Numbered from the stretch's first letter, positions 17,163-24,550 are shown. The stretch is DNA of 42,119 nt from Actinobacteria bacterium Ga0077560 (GCA_001464275.1 LNFL01000147.1:1-42119), one strand, 5' to 3'. Notes: generated by a model from the sequence alone, not told the origin. Made by a program: numbers and translations.

Positions 17163-17470
17163 CAGGAGGGCTCGCCCCGAAGCCCCACCCACAGCTCCAC
17201 CAGCTGGGCGTCGCCCAGCCCCGCGTTCTTGAGCGCCTCGCGCGCGAACCGCGACCCGTCCCGCGCCGCGCTGGCGATGCCCTGCTCCACCTCGATGAGG
17301 AACTCGGCCGAGACGGTCCGCGCGGAGTGGTCGTGGGTGGCCCCGTGGATCGCCCCCATCCCCGGCATCGACTCGAGCGCGGTGCGCAGCCGCGCGGCCG
17401 CGTCGTCGGGCAGCGGCTCGGGCGCGAGGGCGCTGAAGCGGGTCAGATAGGCGGTGAGGGGTGATTCCAT
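17159..17470 (-). CDS. Unknown protein, 103 aa, coupled to yqhQ
   Basis: A small soluble protein beginning MESPLTAYLTRFSAL. It is largely helical with 'GATHDHSARTVSAEFLIEVEQGI' in the middle and ends 'LWVGLRGEPSW'. No motif is recognised. Its stop overlaps the GTG start of the DUF1385 gene. ATG 17470 lies only 8 nt after the end of the next gene upstream (17479), so both are likely in one transcript. Confidence 0.65.
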   Translation of the reverse strand: MESPLTAYLTRFSALAPEPLPDDAAARLRTALESMPGMGAIHGATHDHSARTVSAEFLIEVEQGIASAARDGSRFAREALKNAGLGDAQLVELWVGLRGEPSW

Positions 17471-17478
17471 CTGGGGGA

Positions 17479-17991
17479 CTATTGCAGCCCTGCCTCGGGG
17501 AGCGACCCCCCGAACCGGTGGGCCCACCCTTCCACATCGGCCGCCGAGGTCAGTTCCGCCAGCCCGTCGAGGGCGTTCACCCGCGCGGCGCTGGGCACCG
17601 CGGCCGAGGTCCACCAGCCCCACACGCCGCCGGCCAGCTCGCGCACCAGGCCCAGGCGGTGGGACATCCCGTCCGGCTGGCCCATGGCGACCGTCAGGTC
17701 CGAGATGGCCGGGTGCGCGCCGAGCGCCAGCACCAGCGTGCCGTCGGCGGCCAGCAGGTGCGGCCCGGCGCCGTCGCTCAGCACCACGTCCAGCGTCACG
17801 CGCACCAGGGCGGCGTCCCACAGGCCGGGCGCCACCGCGCCCAGCACCTCGCACGCCGACTCGGCCTCCTGGCGGATGAGCCCGGGGAAGCGCACCACCC
17901 CGTCGGGGAACGACAGGGCCCAGCGCCGGGTGGGGTCGCCGCGGCCCAGCTGGGCGTCGGGTGCGGCGGCGATGTCGATGGGCGGGGGCAC
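17479..17991 (-). CDS. Unknown protein, about 170 aa
   Basis: A soluble protein starting VPPPIDIAAAPDAQLGRGD (GTG 17991). Longer in-frame starts exist up to about 18050 but would overlap the divergent dehydrogenase start, so the GTG is preferred. It contains 'ALSFPDGVVRFPGLIRQEAE', 'GPHLLAADGTLVLALGAHPAISDLTVAMG' and 'GVWGWWTSAAVP', suggesting an alpha/beta fold. No family is recognised. It heads the minus-strand cluster running to 14877. Confidence 0.65.
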   Translation of the reverse strand: MPPPIDIAAAPDAQLGRGDPTRRWALSFPDGVVRFPGLIRQEAESACEVLGAVAPGLWDAALVRVTLDVVLSDGAGPHLLAADGTLVLALGAHPAISDLTVAMGQPDGMSHRLGLVRELAGGVWGWWTSAAVPSAARVNALDGLAELTSAADVEGWAHRFGGSLPEAGLQ

Positions 17992-18040
17992 GTGAAGAGG
18001 CGCGCCGGATGGCGCTCCGATGAGGGTAGCGTCTGTGCCG

Positions 18041-19054
18041 ATGCTCGCCATGGTCCTCGGTGATCCCGCACCCGCCGCCACCGGCCCGCTGCGCCCGGAG
18101 CACCGCGATGCGCCCCGGCCCGGCCCCGGGGAGCTGCTGCTGCGGGTCGCCGCGTGCGGCGTGTGCCGCACCGACCTCCAGCTGTGCGAGGGGGACATCC
18201 CCGCCCGCCGCAGCCCGGTGGTGCCGGGGCACCAGGCCGTCGGGCGCGTCGCGGCCGTCGGCCCGGGCGTGACGGGCTGGGCGGTGGGCGACCGGGCCGG
18301 CGCGTACTGGCTCGCCGGCACCTGCGGCACCTGCCGGTTCTGCGCGTCGGGCCGGGAGAACCTCTGCGAGCACGGCGAGTTCACCGGATGGGACCGCGAC
18401 GGCGGCTTCGCGGAGGCGATGGTCCTGCGCGCGGACGCGGCCGTGCGCCTGCCGGACGGCGTCGCCGACGTGGACGCCGCCCCGTTGCTGTGCGGCGGGG
18501 TCATCGGGTACCGGGCGCTGCGCCGCTGCGGCATCGCCCCCGGCGGGGTGCTGGGCCTGTTCGGGTTCGGCGCGTCGGCGCTGTGCGCCATCCAGATCGC
18601 CGTGCACTGGGGCTGCACCGTCCTGGTCTTCACCCGCTCGGAACGCGAGCGCGCGCGGGCCCTGGAGCTGGGCGCCGCGTGGGCCGGCGGATACGACGAC
18701 CCGGCGCCCAGGCCGCTCGACGCCGCGGTCACCTTCGCCCCCGTGGGCGAGGTCGTCACCCGGGCCCTGGCCGCCCTCGACCGCGGCGGCACGGTGGCCG
18801 TGAACGCCATCCACCTGGACCGGATCCCCGAATTCCCCTACGAGGACCTGTGGTGGGAGCGGAACCTGGTGAGCGTCGCCAACGTCACCCGCGCGGACGC
18901 CGCCGAGTTCATGACGCTCGCCGCCGAGATCCCCATCCGCACCAGCGTTCGCACCTACCCGCTGCGAGACGCCAACCGGGCCCTCGCGGACCTGTCCCGG
19001 GGCGAGGTCCCCGGCGCGGCGGTCCTGGTGACCGATCCGCCGGATGGCGCCTGA
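18041..19054 (+). CDS. Zinc-dependent alcohol dehydrogenase (MDR superfamily)
   Basis: A 337-residue medium-chain dehydrogenase. 'ACGVCRTDLQ' provides the catalytic-zinc Cys (C42), 'VPGHQAVGRV' the zinc His (GHQ in place of the usual GHE), and 'CGTCRFCASGRENLC' the four structural-zinc Cys. 'LFGFGASALCAIQIA' is the nucleotide loop (GxGxxA), and 'TRSERERARALELGA' the segment after it. It would oxidise a primary alcohol with NAD(P). ATG 18041 has a TAGCGT (18027-18032) at leaderless distance; ATG 18050 and 18020 are alternatives. The gene is monocistronic and ends at a strong bidirectional hairpin. Confidence 0.88.
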   Translation: MLAMVLGDPAPAATGPLRPEHRDAPRPGPGELLLRVAACGVCRTDLQLCEGDIPARRSPVVPGHQAVGRVAAVGPGVTGWAVGDRAGAYWLAGTCGTCRFCASGRENLCEHGEFTGWDRDGGFAEAMVLRADAAVRLPDGVADVDAAPLLCGGVIGYRALRRCGIAPGGVLGLFGFGASALCAIQIAVHWGCTVLVFTRSERERARALELGAAWAGGYDDPAPRPLDAAVTFAPVGEVVTRALAALDRGGTVAVNAIHLDRIPEFPYEDLWWERNLVSVANVTRADAAEFMTLAAEIPIRTSVRTYPLRDANRALADLSRGEVPGAAVLVTDPPDGA

Positions 19055-19065
19055 CCGGCTGCCCG

Positions 19066-19102
19066 CCGGTGGGCCCGGGGCCACCCGCCCCGGGCCCACC
19101 GG
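19066..19102. terminator. Bidirectional hairpin terminator, 15-bp stem
   Basis: CCGGTGGGCCCGGGG (19066-19080) pairs exactly with 19088-19102 across a 7-nt loop. It lies between the convergent dehydrogenase (19054) and Flp prepilin (19108) genes. It is extremely GC-rich and has no U-tract. Confidence 0.8.
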
Positions 19103-19107
19103 GTCGC

Positions 19108-19341
19108 CTACCGCGTGGTGAGCCGCTCGCTCGCGAAGCCCACCGAGTCCTTCACCACCTCCTTCAGCGAGTTGCCGATGTCGTTGCCCCATCCGCGGGC
19201 TGCCACGGCCACCGCGCCCAGCAGCAGCGCCATGGTCACCACCACACCCACGTACTCCACGGTCCCCTGGCCGCGCTGGTCGAGCCGGGCGGCGCGGTCC
19301 ATCAGCCACACCGACATGCGGGCGGCGTATGCATCGGTCAT
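19108..19341 (-). CDS. Flp-type type IV prepilin-like small protein
   Basis: A 77-residue protein with a long 24-residue leader and a class III prepilin site 'RG-QGTVEY': cleavage after Gly 24 would place Glu at +5 and Tyr at +6, the Flp signature, followed by the hydrophobic helix 'VGVVVTMALLLGAVAVAA'. The mature part is about 53 residues, the size of Flp pilins. Start ATG 19341 overlaps the stop of the TadE-like gene (ATGA). No TadA/B/C assembly genes are in the window, so assembly would depend on genes elsewhere. The leader is longer than usual for Flp. Confidence 0.75.
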   Translation of the reverse strand: MTDAYAARMSVWLMDRAARLDQRGQGTVEYVGVVVTMALLLGAVAVAARGWGNDIGNSLKEVVKDSVGFASERLTTR

Positions 19342-20033
19342 CTGGTGCTCCTTGTCGTCGTTGGATCGGTCGGGGCGGCGGGGCGCGCCGTCTGGGGATC
19401 GCGGCCCGCGGAGGTCTCGGGTGGCGGGGACCGGCGGATGCGTCGCAGCACGGCGCGGCTCGCGCGCCGGCGCAGCCAGATGAGCCCCACCCGGGTCGCG
19501 AGGCGCCCGGCGTCGTGGGACAGGCGCAGCACGGCGTCCCGCCCGTTCATGTCGCGCAGCTCGCGCAGGTAGCCGGGAATCTCGGTGACCCCGGACAGCA
19601 GGTCCCTCACGTCGTCCCCGGTGGGCGGCGTGAGGAGGTCCTTGCCGTACCCCAGCGGGTCCTCGAACGCCGCGGCGATCTCGTCCCTCAGCTCGTCGCG
19701 GGCGCCGCGCACCACCTCGATGGCGACCCGGTTCACCAGGAGCGCCCGGTACCAGCGGCGCTCGCGGTCGGCCCAGCGGGCGATCGCGTCGAAGGGGTCG
19801 TGGCGCTCGGCGACGCGCACCAGCTCGCGGATGGGCGGGATCCCCACATGCCGGATCCCGTCGCCGTGCAGCTTCAGCGCGACGGCCGGGATGACCGGCG
19901 GCGGGCGCTCGTCGATTCCCTGGCGCGGCAGCCACACGGCCAGCGCGGCGACCATCGTGGCGATGATCGCGACGACGGCGGCGAACTCCACGGCAGCCTG
20001 TCCTGCGGCGTCCCGGCGGTGGTTCCAGCTCAT
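19338..20033 (-). CDS. TadE-like pseudopilin with a large C-terminal domain
   Basis: A 231-residue protein beginning MSWNHRRDAAGQAAVEFAAVV: prepilin-type cleavage after Gly 11 leaves Glu at +5 and a hydrophobic helix (about 12-34), as in TadE. The remaining 195 residues are charged and helical with many Arg, ending in a Pro/Thr-rich tail; I do not recognise this part. ATG 20033 is chosen because it gives the short basic leader. It is translationally coupled to the Flp gene downstream and faces away from the coiled-coil gene at 20187. Confidence 0.7.
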   Translation of the reverse strand: MSWNHRRDAAGQAAVEFAAVVAIIATMVAALAVWLPRQGIDERPPPVIPAVALKLHGDGIRHVGIPPIRELVRVAERHDPFDAIARWADRERRWYRALLVNRVAIEVVRGARDELRDEIAAAFEDPLGYGKDLLTPPTGDDVRDLLSGVTEIPGYLRELRDMNGRDAVLRLSHDAGRLATRVGLIWLRRRASRAVLRRIRRSPPPETSAGRDPQTARPAAPTDPTTTRSTR

Positions 20034-20140
20034 GGCGACGACGCTACGAGCGGCCCCCGGCGCGTGTCCGTCACGCAACGTGCCCGCTCCGGCGCGACTT
20101 CGTGCCGCCCCCGCGCGCGGCTCACCGCCGGGGCCTGGAC

Positions 20141-20146
20141 TACACT
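20141..20146 (+). promoter_or_regulatory. Candidate -10 element for the coiled-coil gene
   Basis: TACACT fits TAnnnT and lies about 40 nt ahead of the start at 20187, leaving room for the AGGAGG ribosome binding site at 20178-20183. No convincing -35 is visible. Confidence 0.4.
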
Positions 20147-20186
20147 GACGGTCCCGGCGGAACGCCCCCGACGCCCAGGAGGTGCA

Positions 20187-20582
20187 ATGTCGATCCTCGA
20201 CAGCCTTGCCCAGCAGGCCGGCAAGATCGCCAACGACGTGCAGGGGTCACTGCGCCGAGCCCGGGTGGAGGGCGAGCGGCGGCTGCTGCAGCGCCAGCAC
20301 CGCGCGGCGCTCGAGGAGCTGGGCGAGCGCGCCTACGAGCTCGTCCGCAGCGGCGTGCTCCCGGACGGCCCCCTCGCGGCCGAGGTGGCGTCGGTGGAGG
20401 CCAAGCTCATGGAGCTCGAGGCGAAGGTCGTCGAGATCGAGGGCCTCCGCACGGCCGAGCCGCAGCCGGGCGCGTCCCGCCCGGGCCCCGCGACCACGGC
20501 GGCGGATGAACCCGCCGCGCCGTCCGCCGGCGCCGGCCCCGGCTGGGAGGCCGCGGACCGCTTCTTCCGAACGGGGAGCTGA
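20187..20582 (+). CDS. Small coiled-coil protein of unknown function
   Basis: A 131-residue cytoplasmic protein. The first 95 residues are almost entirely charged amphipathic helix ('SILDSLAQQAGKIANDVQGSL', 'RQHRAALEELGERAYELV', 'VEAKLMELEAKVVEIEGL') with heptad spacing; the rest is a low-complexity Pro/Ala linker and an aromatic end 'WEAADRFFRTGS'. AGGAGG ahead of ATG 20187 is ideal. It precedes two zinc-ribbon genes on the same strand, a grouping common for small proteins of unknown role. Confidence 0.75.
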   Translation: MSILDSLAQQAGKIANDVQGSLRRARVEGERRLLQRQHRAALEELGERAYELVRSGVLPDGPLAAEVASVEAKLMELEAKVVEIEGLRTAEPQPGASRPGPATTAADEPAAPSAGAGPGWEAADRFFRTGS

Positions 20583-20650
20583 ACGCTCCGCAACCGCCAC
20601 GGTATGGGTGGTGGCGCCACGGGACGGGATGGTTGTATCCTCCTCCGGCC

Positions 20651-20669
20651 GACGGGCGTCCTGCCCGTC
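20651..20669 (+). terminator. Hairpin between the coiled-coil and zinc-ribbon genes
   Basis: GACGGGC-N5-GCCCGTC, followed by 'gtcttgcg'. It may terminate the coiled-coil gene's transcript; because a TATCCT (20636-20641) stands just before it, it may instead be the 5' leader hairpin of the next gene. Confidence 0.45.
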
Positions 20670-20696
20670 GTCTTGCGTCGCGTCAAGCGGGTCGCG

Positions 20697-20978
20697 GTGA
20701 GGCCGGAACACGACATCCAGGGGAACCATCGCTCGGAGGCCCCGGCCTGCCATCGCTGCGGCCTGCCGTTGCTCGATGACGCCGAGTTCTGCCCCTACTG
20801 CGAGCGGTTCCTCGACGAGGGGACCGTCGCACGCCTGTTGGGCCGGCGCCGCCAGGTGACCCCCACCGGCACCGCGCGCAGGCTCGTGGGCGTACCCGAG
20901 CGGCTGCTCCTGCTCGTCGGAGCCGGGGTATTCACGCTCGCGGCGATCGCCAGCGTCATCGCCGCGCTCGCCACCTAG
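20697..20978 (+). CDS. Zinc-ribbon membrane protein, 93 aa
   Basis: Starts GTG 20697 (VRPEHDIQG). An N-terminal zinc ribbon has CxxC knuckles 'CHRCG' and 'CPYC' about 15 residues apart; a basic linker follows, and a single C-terminal membrane helix 'LLLLVGAGVFTLAAIASVIAALA' ends the protein. The ribbon would face the cytoplasm if the tail is inserted N-in. It resembles the zinc-ribbon-plus-TM proteins common in Actinomycetota, whose roles are mostly unknown. An upstream ATG at 20604 would add a segment overlapping the hairpin and is less likely. Confidence 0.7.
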   Translation: MRPEHDIQGNHRSEAPACHRCGLPLLDDAEFCPYCERFLDEGTVARLLGRRRQVTPTGTARRLVGVPERLLLLVGAGVFTLAAIASVIAALAT

Positions 20979-21074
20979 CCGGACCCTCCCGAACCACACC
21001 ACGGGCCCGGCTCGACCCGGCGCCCCGGCGGCGTCAGGGATCGTGACGGGCGCACGACCACGAGGAACCCACGA

Positions 21075-21245
21075 ATGAGTTCAGCCTCCTTCCCGGAACT
21101 GCACAACGTCGGCGACGAGGTCTCCGGGCAGTTCCGCTGCAACGACTGCGACCTGCTGGTCGTCTCCCCCGTCGAGAACGACGGCATCCTGGTGCTCCCG
21201 CCGTGCCCGCTGTGCGACGGCGAGACCTGGCGGCGCGTGGGCTAG
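21075..21245 (+). CDS. Small zinc-ribbon protein, 56 aa
   Basis: A short protein beginning MSSASFPELHNVG, with knuckles 'FRCNDC' and 'CPLCDG' and the end 'ETWRRVG', the pattern of a rubredoxin-like or zinc-ribbon domain of four cysteines. A GAGG lies about 9 nt ahead of ATG 21075. Codon use is typical of the genome. The stop overlaps the convergent GYD gene by 4 nt. Function unknown. Confidence 0.7.
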   Translation: MSSASFPELHNVGDEVSGQFRCNDCDLLVVSPVENDGILVLPPCPLCDGETWRRVG

Positions 21246-21538
21246 ACCGGGTCGTCCCCGAGGAAGTCACCGAGCTCCGCGGCGGGGATCGCGGCCAGCG
21301 TCTCGAAGTGGGCGCTGCCCCGCGCCGAGAGCTCGGCGGAGATGCGCGCCATCACCCGCTCGTCGGGCGCCTCGATGACGGTCAGGAAGTCGTAGTCCCC
21401 CAGCAGTGCCCACTGGCGCATGACCCGCCCGCCGAGGGCCTCGATCTCGCGGTTCACCTCGAGCAGCCGCTCGGGCGTGGCGCGCAGCGTCTGGACGCCC
21501 TGCGGAGTGAGCGTGGACAGCAGGATGAACGTTCGCAC
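21242..21538 (-). CDS. GYD-domain protein
   Basis: A 98-residue protein starting VRTFILLSTLTPQGVQTL (GTG 21538). 'ALLGDYDFLTVIEAPDERVMARISAELSARG' is the GYD core, where the family's Gly-Tyr-Asp is read here as GDYD. Length and ferredoxin-like pattern (strand-helix-strand, twice) match PF08734. Members have no established function; some occur near metabolic enzymes. It is convergent with the zinc-ribbon gene. Confidence 0.8.
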   Translation of the reverse strand: MRTFILLSTLTPQGVQTLRATPERLLEVNREIEALGGRVMRQWALLGDYDFLTVIEAPDERVMARISAELSARGSAHFETLAAIPAAELGDFLGDDPV

Positions 21539-21621
21539 GGTGGCCCGCCTCGGCTCGTCCCCGGCCCATCCCGGGGTCCCCGGGCAAGTGTGACACGCGG
21601 CCCGGCCCTCCGGGGCGGGGA

Positions 21622-21627
21622 TAGACT
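21622..21627 (+). promoter_or_regulatory. Candidate -10 element for the 108-aa gene
   Basis: TAGACT fits TAnnnT and precedes the start at 21658 by about 30 nt, with GAGAGG as ribosome binding site just ahead of the ATG. Confidence 0.4.
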
Positions 21628-21657
21628 GCCCCGGCGACCCACAGGCGAGAGGTGACC

Positions 21658-21984
21658 ATGCAGCGCGATGCACCGTTCAACCCGAACGACCTCCAGAAGG
21701 CGTTGCTCGGCTACGACCCGAGCGATCTGGAGAAGAACCTCATCGACTGGATGAAGACGAACTGGGCGCAGGCGGCCCGCGGGATGGTCTACGCCCGCAA
21801 GGAGGCCGAGGAGACCGTCTCCGGCATCGGCAACGTGCGCAGCGACGAGGGCAGGCTGGTCATGGAGATCGCGGCGCGGGTCGCCATCTCCGAGCGCGAG
21901 CTCGTCGCCCGGGCGATCGCCCACAACCTGCCGGCCTGGCTCGAGCAGACCTACGGCCTGGTGCCGAAGACCCCCGAGGCCTGA
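21658..21984 (+). CDS. Unknown protein, 108 aa
   Basis: A soluble, mostly helical protein (MQRDAPFNPNDLQKALLGYDP...). 'NLIDWMKTNWAQAARGMVYARKEAEETVSGIG' and 'RLVMEIAARVAISERELVARAIAHNLP' suggest a compact all-alpha fold. No motif is recognised. ATG 21658 is preferred to GTG 21652 because of the GAGAGG just upstream. It is convergent with the rhodanese gene. Confidence 0.65.
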   Translation: MQRDAPFNPNDLQKALLGYDPSDLEKNLIDWMKTNWAQAARGMVYARKEAEETVSGIGNVRSDEGRLVMEIAARVAISERELVARAIAHNLPAWLEQTYGLVPKTPEA

Positions 21985-22002
21985 CGGCCCCGGGGCACGG
22001 CG

Positions 22003-22347
22003 CTACTCGGGCTTCGGCTCCACCGGGTAGCCGGCGTCCTTCCAGGCGTCGAAGCCGCCCACGATGACCCCGACGCGGCTCCGGCCGTTGTCGAAGGCCC
22101 ACATGGCGATCTTGAGGCTCGTCGCCTCACCGGGCCGGTCGCAGTAGAAGATCAGCTCCTTCCCGTCCGGGAGGGAGCCGATCTGCGACTCGAACTCCAT
22201 CGGGTCGATGCGGATCGCGCCCTTGATCTGCTCCGTCGCCTCACGGTAGTCGCGGTCCCGCACGTCGACGGGCTGCACGGCGTCCCCCATGCGAAAGGAC
22301 GCGAACAGGTCCACCGGCTGCCACCGCGACACGTCATCCCACGCCAT
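22003..22347 (-). CDS. Single-domain rhodanese-like protein
   Basis: A 114-residue rhodanese domain. 'AVQPVDVRDRDYREATEQIKGAIRI' gives the family's 'DVR..-.eY..GHIpGAi' block, and the catalytic Cys is C69 in 'FYCDRPGEATS', followed by 'GFDAWKDAGYPVE' at the end. Such proteins move sulfane sulfur or act as redox/regulatory domains. The active loop (CDRPGE) differs from the classical CRxGxR, so sulfurtransferase activity is likely but not certain. It lies 32 nt downstream of the PrxQ gene on the same strand, suggesting a shared role in thiol or peroxide stress. Confidence 0.85.
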   Translation of the reverse strand: MAWDDVSRWQPVDLFASFRMGDAVQPVDVRDRDYREATEQIKGAIRIDPMEFESQIGSLPDGKELIFYCDRPGEATSLKIAMWAFDNGRSRVGVIVGGFDAWKDAGYPVEPKPE

Positions 22348-22379
22348 CGATCCCCCTTGCCCCTGGACTGCCGGGAAAC

Positions 22380-22841
22380 CTACCCCAGCAGGGCGAGCAC
22401 GGACCCGGCGTTGCCCTTGGGCTTCACCTTGTAGAGCACCTGCTCGAGGGTGCCGTCCGGCGCGATCACGAACGTGCTGCGCTCGACGCCCATGTAGGTG
22501 CGGCCGTACATGGACTTCTCGACCCACACCCCGAAGGCCTCCGCCGCCATGTGCTCGGGGTCGGAGAGCAGGGTGAAGTTGAGGTCGTACTTGTCCCGGA
22601 ACTTGGTGTGGCTCTTCAGCGGGTCGGGGCTCACCCCGATCACGCGCGCTCCCTTGGCGTCGAACTCCGGGATGCTGTCCCGGAACTCGCAGGCCTGCGC
22701 CGTGCAGCCGCTGGTGTCGTCCTTCGGGTAGAAGTACAGCACCACGCGCTGCCCGGAGAGGTCGGCCAGCGTGACCGTTGACCCGTCGTCGGCCTCCAGC
22801 GCGAACGCCGGCGCCGGCTGCCCCACCTCGAGTCGCGCCAT
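22380..22841 (-). CDS. bcp: Thiol peroxidase, PrxQ/Bcp peroxiredoxin
   Basis: A 153-residue 2-Cys peroxiredoxin. The peroxidatic Cys is C46 in 'KDDTSGCTAQACEFRD' and the resolving Cys is C51, the i+5 spacing of the alpha2-type PrxQ/Bcp class. 'APAFALEADDGSTVTLADLSGQRVVLYFYPK' and 'GVWVEKSMYGRTYMGVERSTFVIAPDG' are standard blocks. It reduces peroxides at thioredoxin's expense. ATG 22841 is chosen (spacing of 8 nt from GGGG); ATG 22847 sits too close. Its start is only 27 nt from the divergent GNAT start. Confidence 0.93.
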   Translation of the reverse strand: MARLEVGQPAPAFALEADDGSTVTLADLSGQRVVLYFYPKDDTSGCTAQACEFRDSIPEFDAKGARVIGVSPDPLKSHTKFRDKYDLNFTLLSDPEHMAAEAFGVWVEKSMYGRTYMGVERSTFVIAPDGTLEQVLYKVKPKGNAGSVLALLG

Positions 22842-22868
22842 CAGCATCACCCCATTCGTCGATCACCC

Positions 22869-23519
22869 GTGCCCAGCGACCTTAACCCTCCAACGGGGAT
22901 CCCGGAGCCCACATCCGGCCCGCCGGTGGTGCGCCCCGCCGTCCCCGCCGACGCGCCCGCGATCGCCGTCATCCTCAGCGACGCCCTGCGGGCCAAGTAC
23001 CGGCCCGCGCTCGGTGCCCGGGCGCTGGCGGGGCTGGCCGGCATGGTGCGCGACGATCTCTCCTCGGGGTCCGGCGGGTTCCTGGTGGCGGAGCTGGACG
23101 GCGAGACCGCCGGCGCGGTGCATCTGGCCACCGCAGAGTCGCGGCCGGGAGACGGGTTCGCCCGCAGGCTCACCGAACGCGTGGGCCTGGTGACCGCCAC
23201 CCGCGCGATGCTGGTGCTCTCGTTGCTGCGCCCCGACCCGCTCGCCCCGGACGAGGGCCACATCGGCGAGCTCGGGGTGGCGGAGCAGGCCCGCCGCCGC
23301 GGTGTGGCCCGGGCCCTGCTGGACGCCGTCGAGCAGCGCGCCCGGGAGGCCGGGAAGGCGCGCCTCACGCTCTGGGTCACCGGCGAGAACGCCCCCGCCA
23401 TCGCCCTCTACGAGGGCACCGGGTTCGCCGCGGTGCGGCGACGGCGGTGGCCGGTGGGCCGACTCGTGTTCCGTGCCTCGGGCATCATCCTCATGGAGAA
23501 ACGGATCGGGGGGTCGTGA
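22869..23519 (+). CDS. GNAT-family N-acetyltransferase
   Basis: A 216-residue acyltransferase. 'VVRPAVPADAPAIAVILSDAL' is the N-terminal strand and helix, 'HIGELGVAEQARRRGVARALLDAVEQRAREAGKARLTLWV' the acetyl-CoA pyrophosphate loop (motif A, R-R-x-G-V-A), and 'ENAPAIALYEGTGF' motif B. The start is GTG 22869. Its stop overlaps the next ATG (TGATG). Substrate unknown. Confidence 0.85.
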   Translation: MPSDLNPPTGIPEPTSGPPVVRPAVPADAPAIAVILSDALRAKYRPALGARALAGLAGMVRDDLSSGSGGFLVAELDGETAGAVHLATAESRPGDGFARRLTERVGLVTATRAMLVLSLLRPDPLAPDEGHIGELGVAEQARRRGVARALLDAVEQRAREAGKARLTLWVTGENAPAIALYEGTGFAAVRRRRWPVGRLVFRASGIILMEKRIGGS

Positions 23520-23713
23520 TGGATCGTTTGCCGCAGGGGGACCTGTTCACCTGGGCGCTGGCGCTCGTCGCCGGCGCGGCGGGCACCCTCGTGGGCCTCG
23601 GCGCCGGAGCCCGCCTGGGCGTCGCGCTGACGCTCGGTGTCGTCCTGCTGCTGGGCGTCGTGTTGGCGAGATTGGCGTTTGAGACCACGTCGGGAACGAA
23701 AAGTCGCCCGTGA
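23519..23713 (+). CDS. Small two-helix membrane protein
   Basis: A 64-residue protein with hydrophobic segments at about 10-28 and 33-52 ('LGAGARLGVALTLGVVLLLGVVLARL') and a short hydrophilic tail 'ETTSGTKSRP'. ATG 23519 overlaps the GNAT stop, so it is translationally coupled. No family recognised. Confidence 0.6.
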   Translation: MDRLPQGDLFTWALALVAGAAGTLVGLGAGARLGVALTLGVVLLLGVVLARLAFETTSGTKSRP

Positions 23714-23800
23714 TCGGGGGTTTCGTCGTCCTGCAACTGCTGTTGCGGACGGCAGGTACTACGATCGCGCCGCCGGCGGATCCCCGTCGGGTGCAGCGAG

Positions 23801-24487
23801 GTGCTGGTGGCGGATCAGACCAGGGGAAGGGACCTCCCGAGGACGCTGACGGCGAGCGAGGCGGCTGCCTTGCTCGGGGTGAGCGTCGCCACGGTCCGGG
23901 GCTGGGCGGATCAGAAGCTCCTGCCGTCGCATCGCACGGTCGGCGGTCATCGCCGCTTCGAGGTCGATGAGCTCAAGCAATGGCTCGCGGATCGCGGCGC
24001 ACCCGTGCCCGACCGCGTGCGCCGGTTCACCCGGAGCAGCCAGCCGCTCGACCTGCCGGCCTGCCCCTCCCTCGCCCGGGAGCTGAACGCCCGCACCGAG
24101 TCGATCGCGGAACGCGTGCAGGCCGGGTACGACGACACGATCCCCACCTGGGGGCCCCGGCAGAGCGATCCCGCCCTCCGGCGCACCGCCATCAGGTTCC
24201 TCCGGGTCGCCGCGGCGGCCCTGGAGACCGGCAGCGTCGACCGCTCCGTGGGGCGCGCCGAGATCGCGGGTTTCCGCGGCGCGATGCAGGGCGACACCGG
24301 CATGAACGTCGTCATCGAGTTCACGCGGATCGCCGCGGCGATCGTGGTGGAGGCCGAGGACGCCATCACCAAGGGTGACGTGGAGGACGAGCGCGCGCTC
24401 CCGTCGCTGCTGGCGGTGCTCGACCACATCCAGGCGGCCGTGCTGGCCGGGTACCGCGAGGCCGAGGGGCAACGGCCCGGGCACTAG
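23801..24487 (+). CDS. Helix-turn-helix (MerR/excisionase-type) regulator
   Basis: A 228-residue protein (start GTG, MLVADQTRG). Residues about 15-62 are a winged helix-turn-helix of the excisionase/BldC type: 'TASEAAALLGVSVATVRGWADQKLLPSHRTVGGHRRF' and 'DELKQWL'. The remaining 165 residues are all-alpha with a repeated hydrophobic pattern and no Cys metal site, so the ligand or partner is unknown. It stands alone on the plus strand and is followed by the twin operators of the next gene pair; whether it binds them is a guess. Confidence 0.75.
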   Translation: MLVADQTRGRDLPRTLTASEAAALLGVSVATVRGWADQKLLPSHRTVGGHRRFEVDELKQWLADRGAPVPDRVRRFTRSSQPLDLPACPSLARELNARTESIAERVQAGYDDTIPTWGPRQSDPALRRTAIRFLRVAAAALETGSVDRSVGRAEIAGFRGAMQGDTGMNVVIEFTRIAAAIVVEAEDAITKGDVEDERALPSLLAVLDHIQAAVLAGYREAEGQRPGH

Positions 24488-24503
24488 CGCCGCGGCCGGA
24501 CTC

Positions 24504-24548
24504 GTCAACCACGGTTGACACCTCCATGGTCTGTCAACTACCGTTGAC
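24504..24548 (+). promoter_or_regulatory. Twin palindromic operators over a predicted leaderless promoter
   Basis: Two 16-bp dyads, GTCAACCACGGTTGAC (24504-24519) and GTCAACTACCGTTGAC (24533-24548), share GTCAAC-N4-GTTGAC and are 29 bp apart. The first ends in a perfect -35 (TTGACA, 24515-24520); 18 nt later TACCGT (24539-24544) in the second fits a -10, and +1 would fall at about the ATG 24551. A bound dimer at both sites would block -35 and -10 together. Function is inferred. Confidence 0.75.
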
Positions 24549-24550
24549 GC

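Noticed and set aside
19338..20033. TadE-like gene as a phage protein
   Set aside because: The prepilin site with Glu at +5 and coupling to an Flp-like gene fit the tad system better.
24504..24548. Twin GTCAAC palindromes as a CRISPR or insertion-sequence end
   Set aside because: Only two copies, no spacers or transposase; their placement over a promoter fits an operator better.
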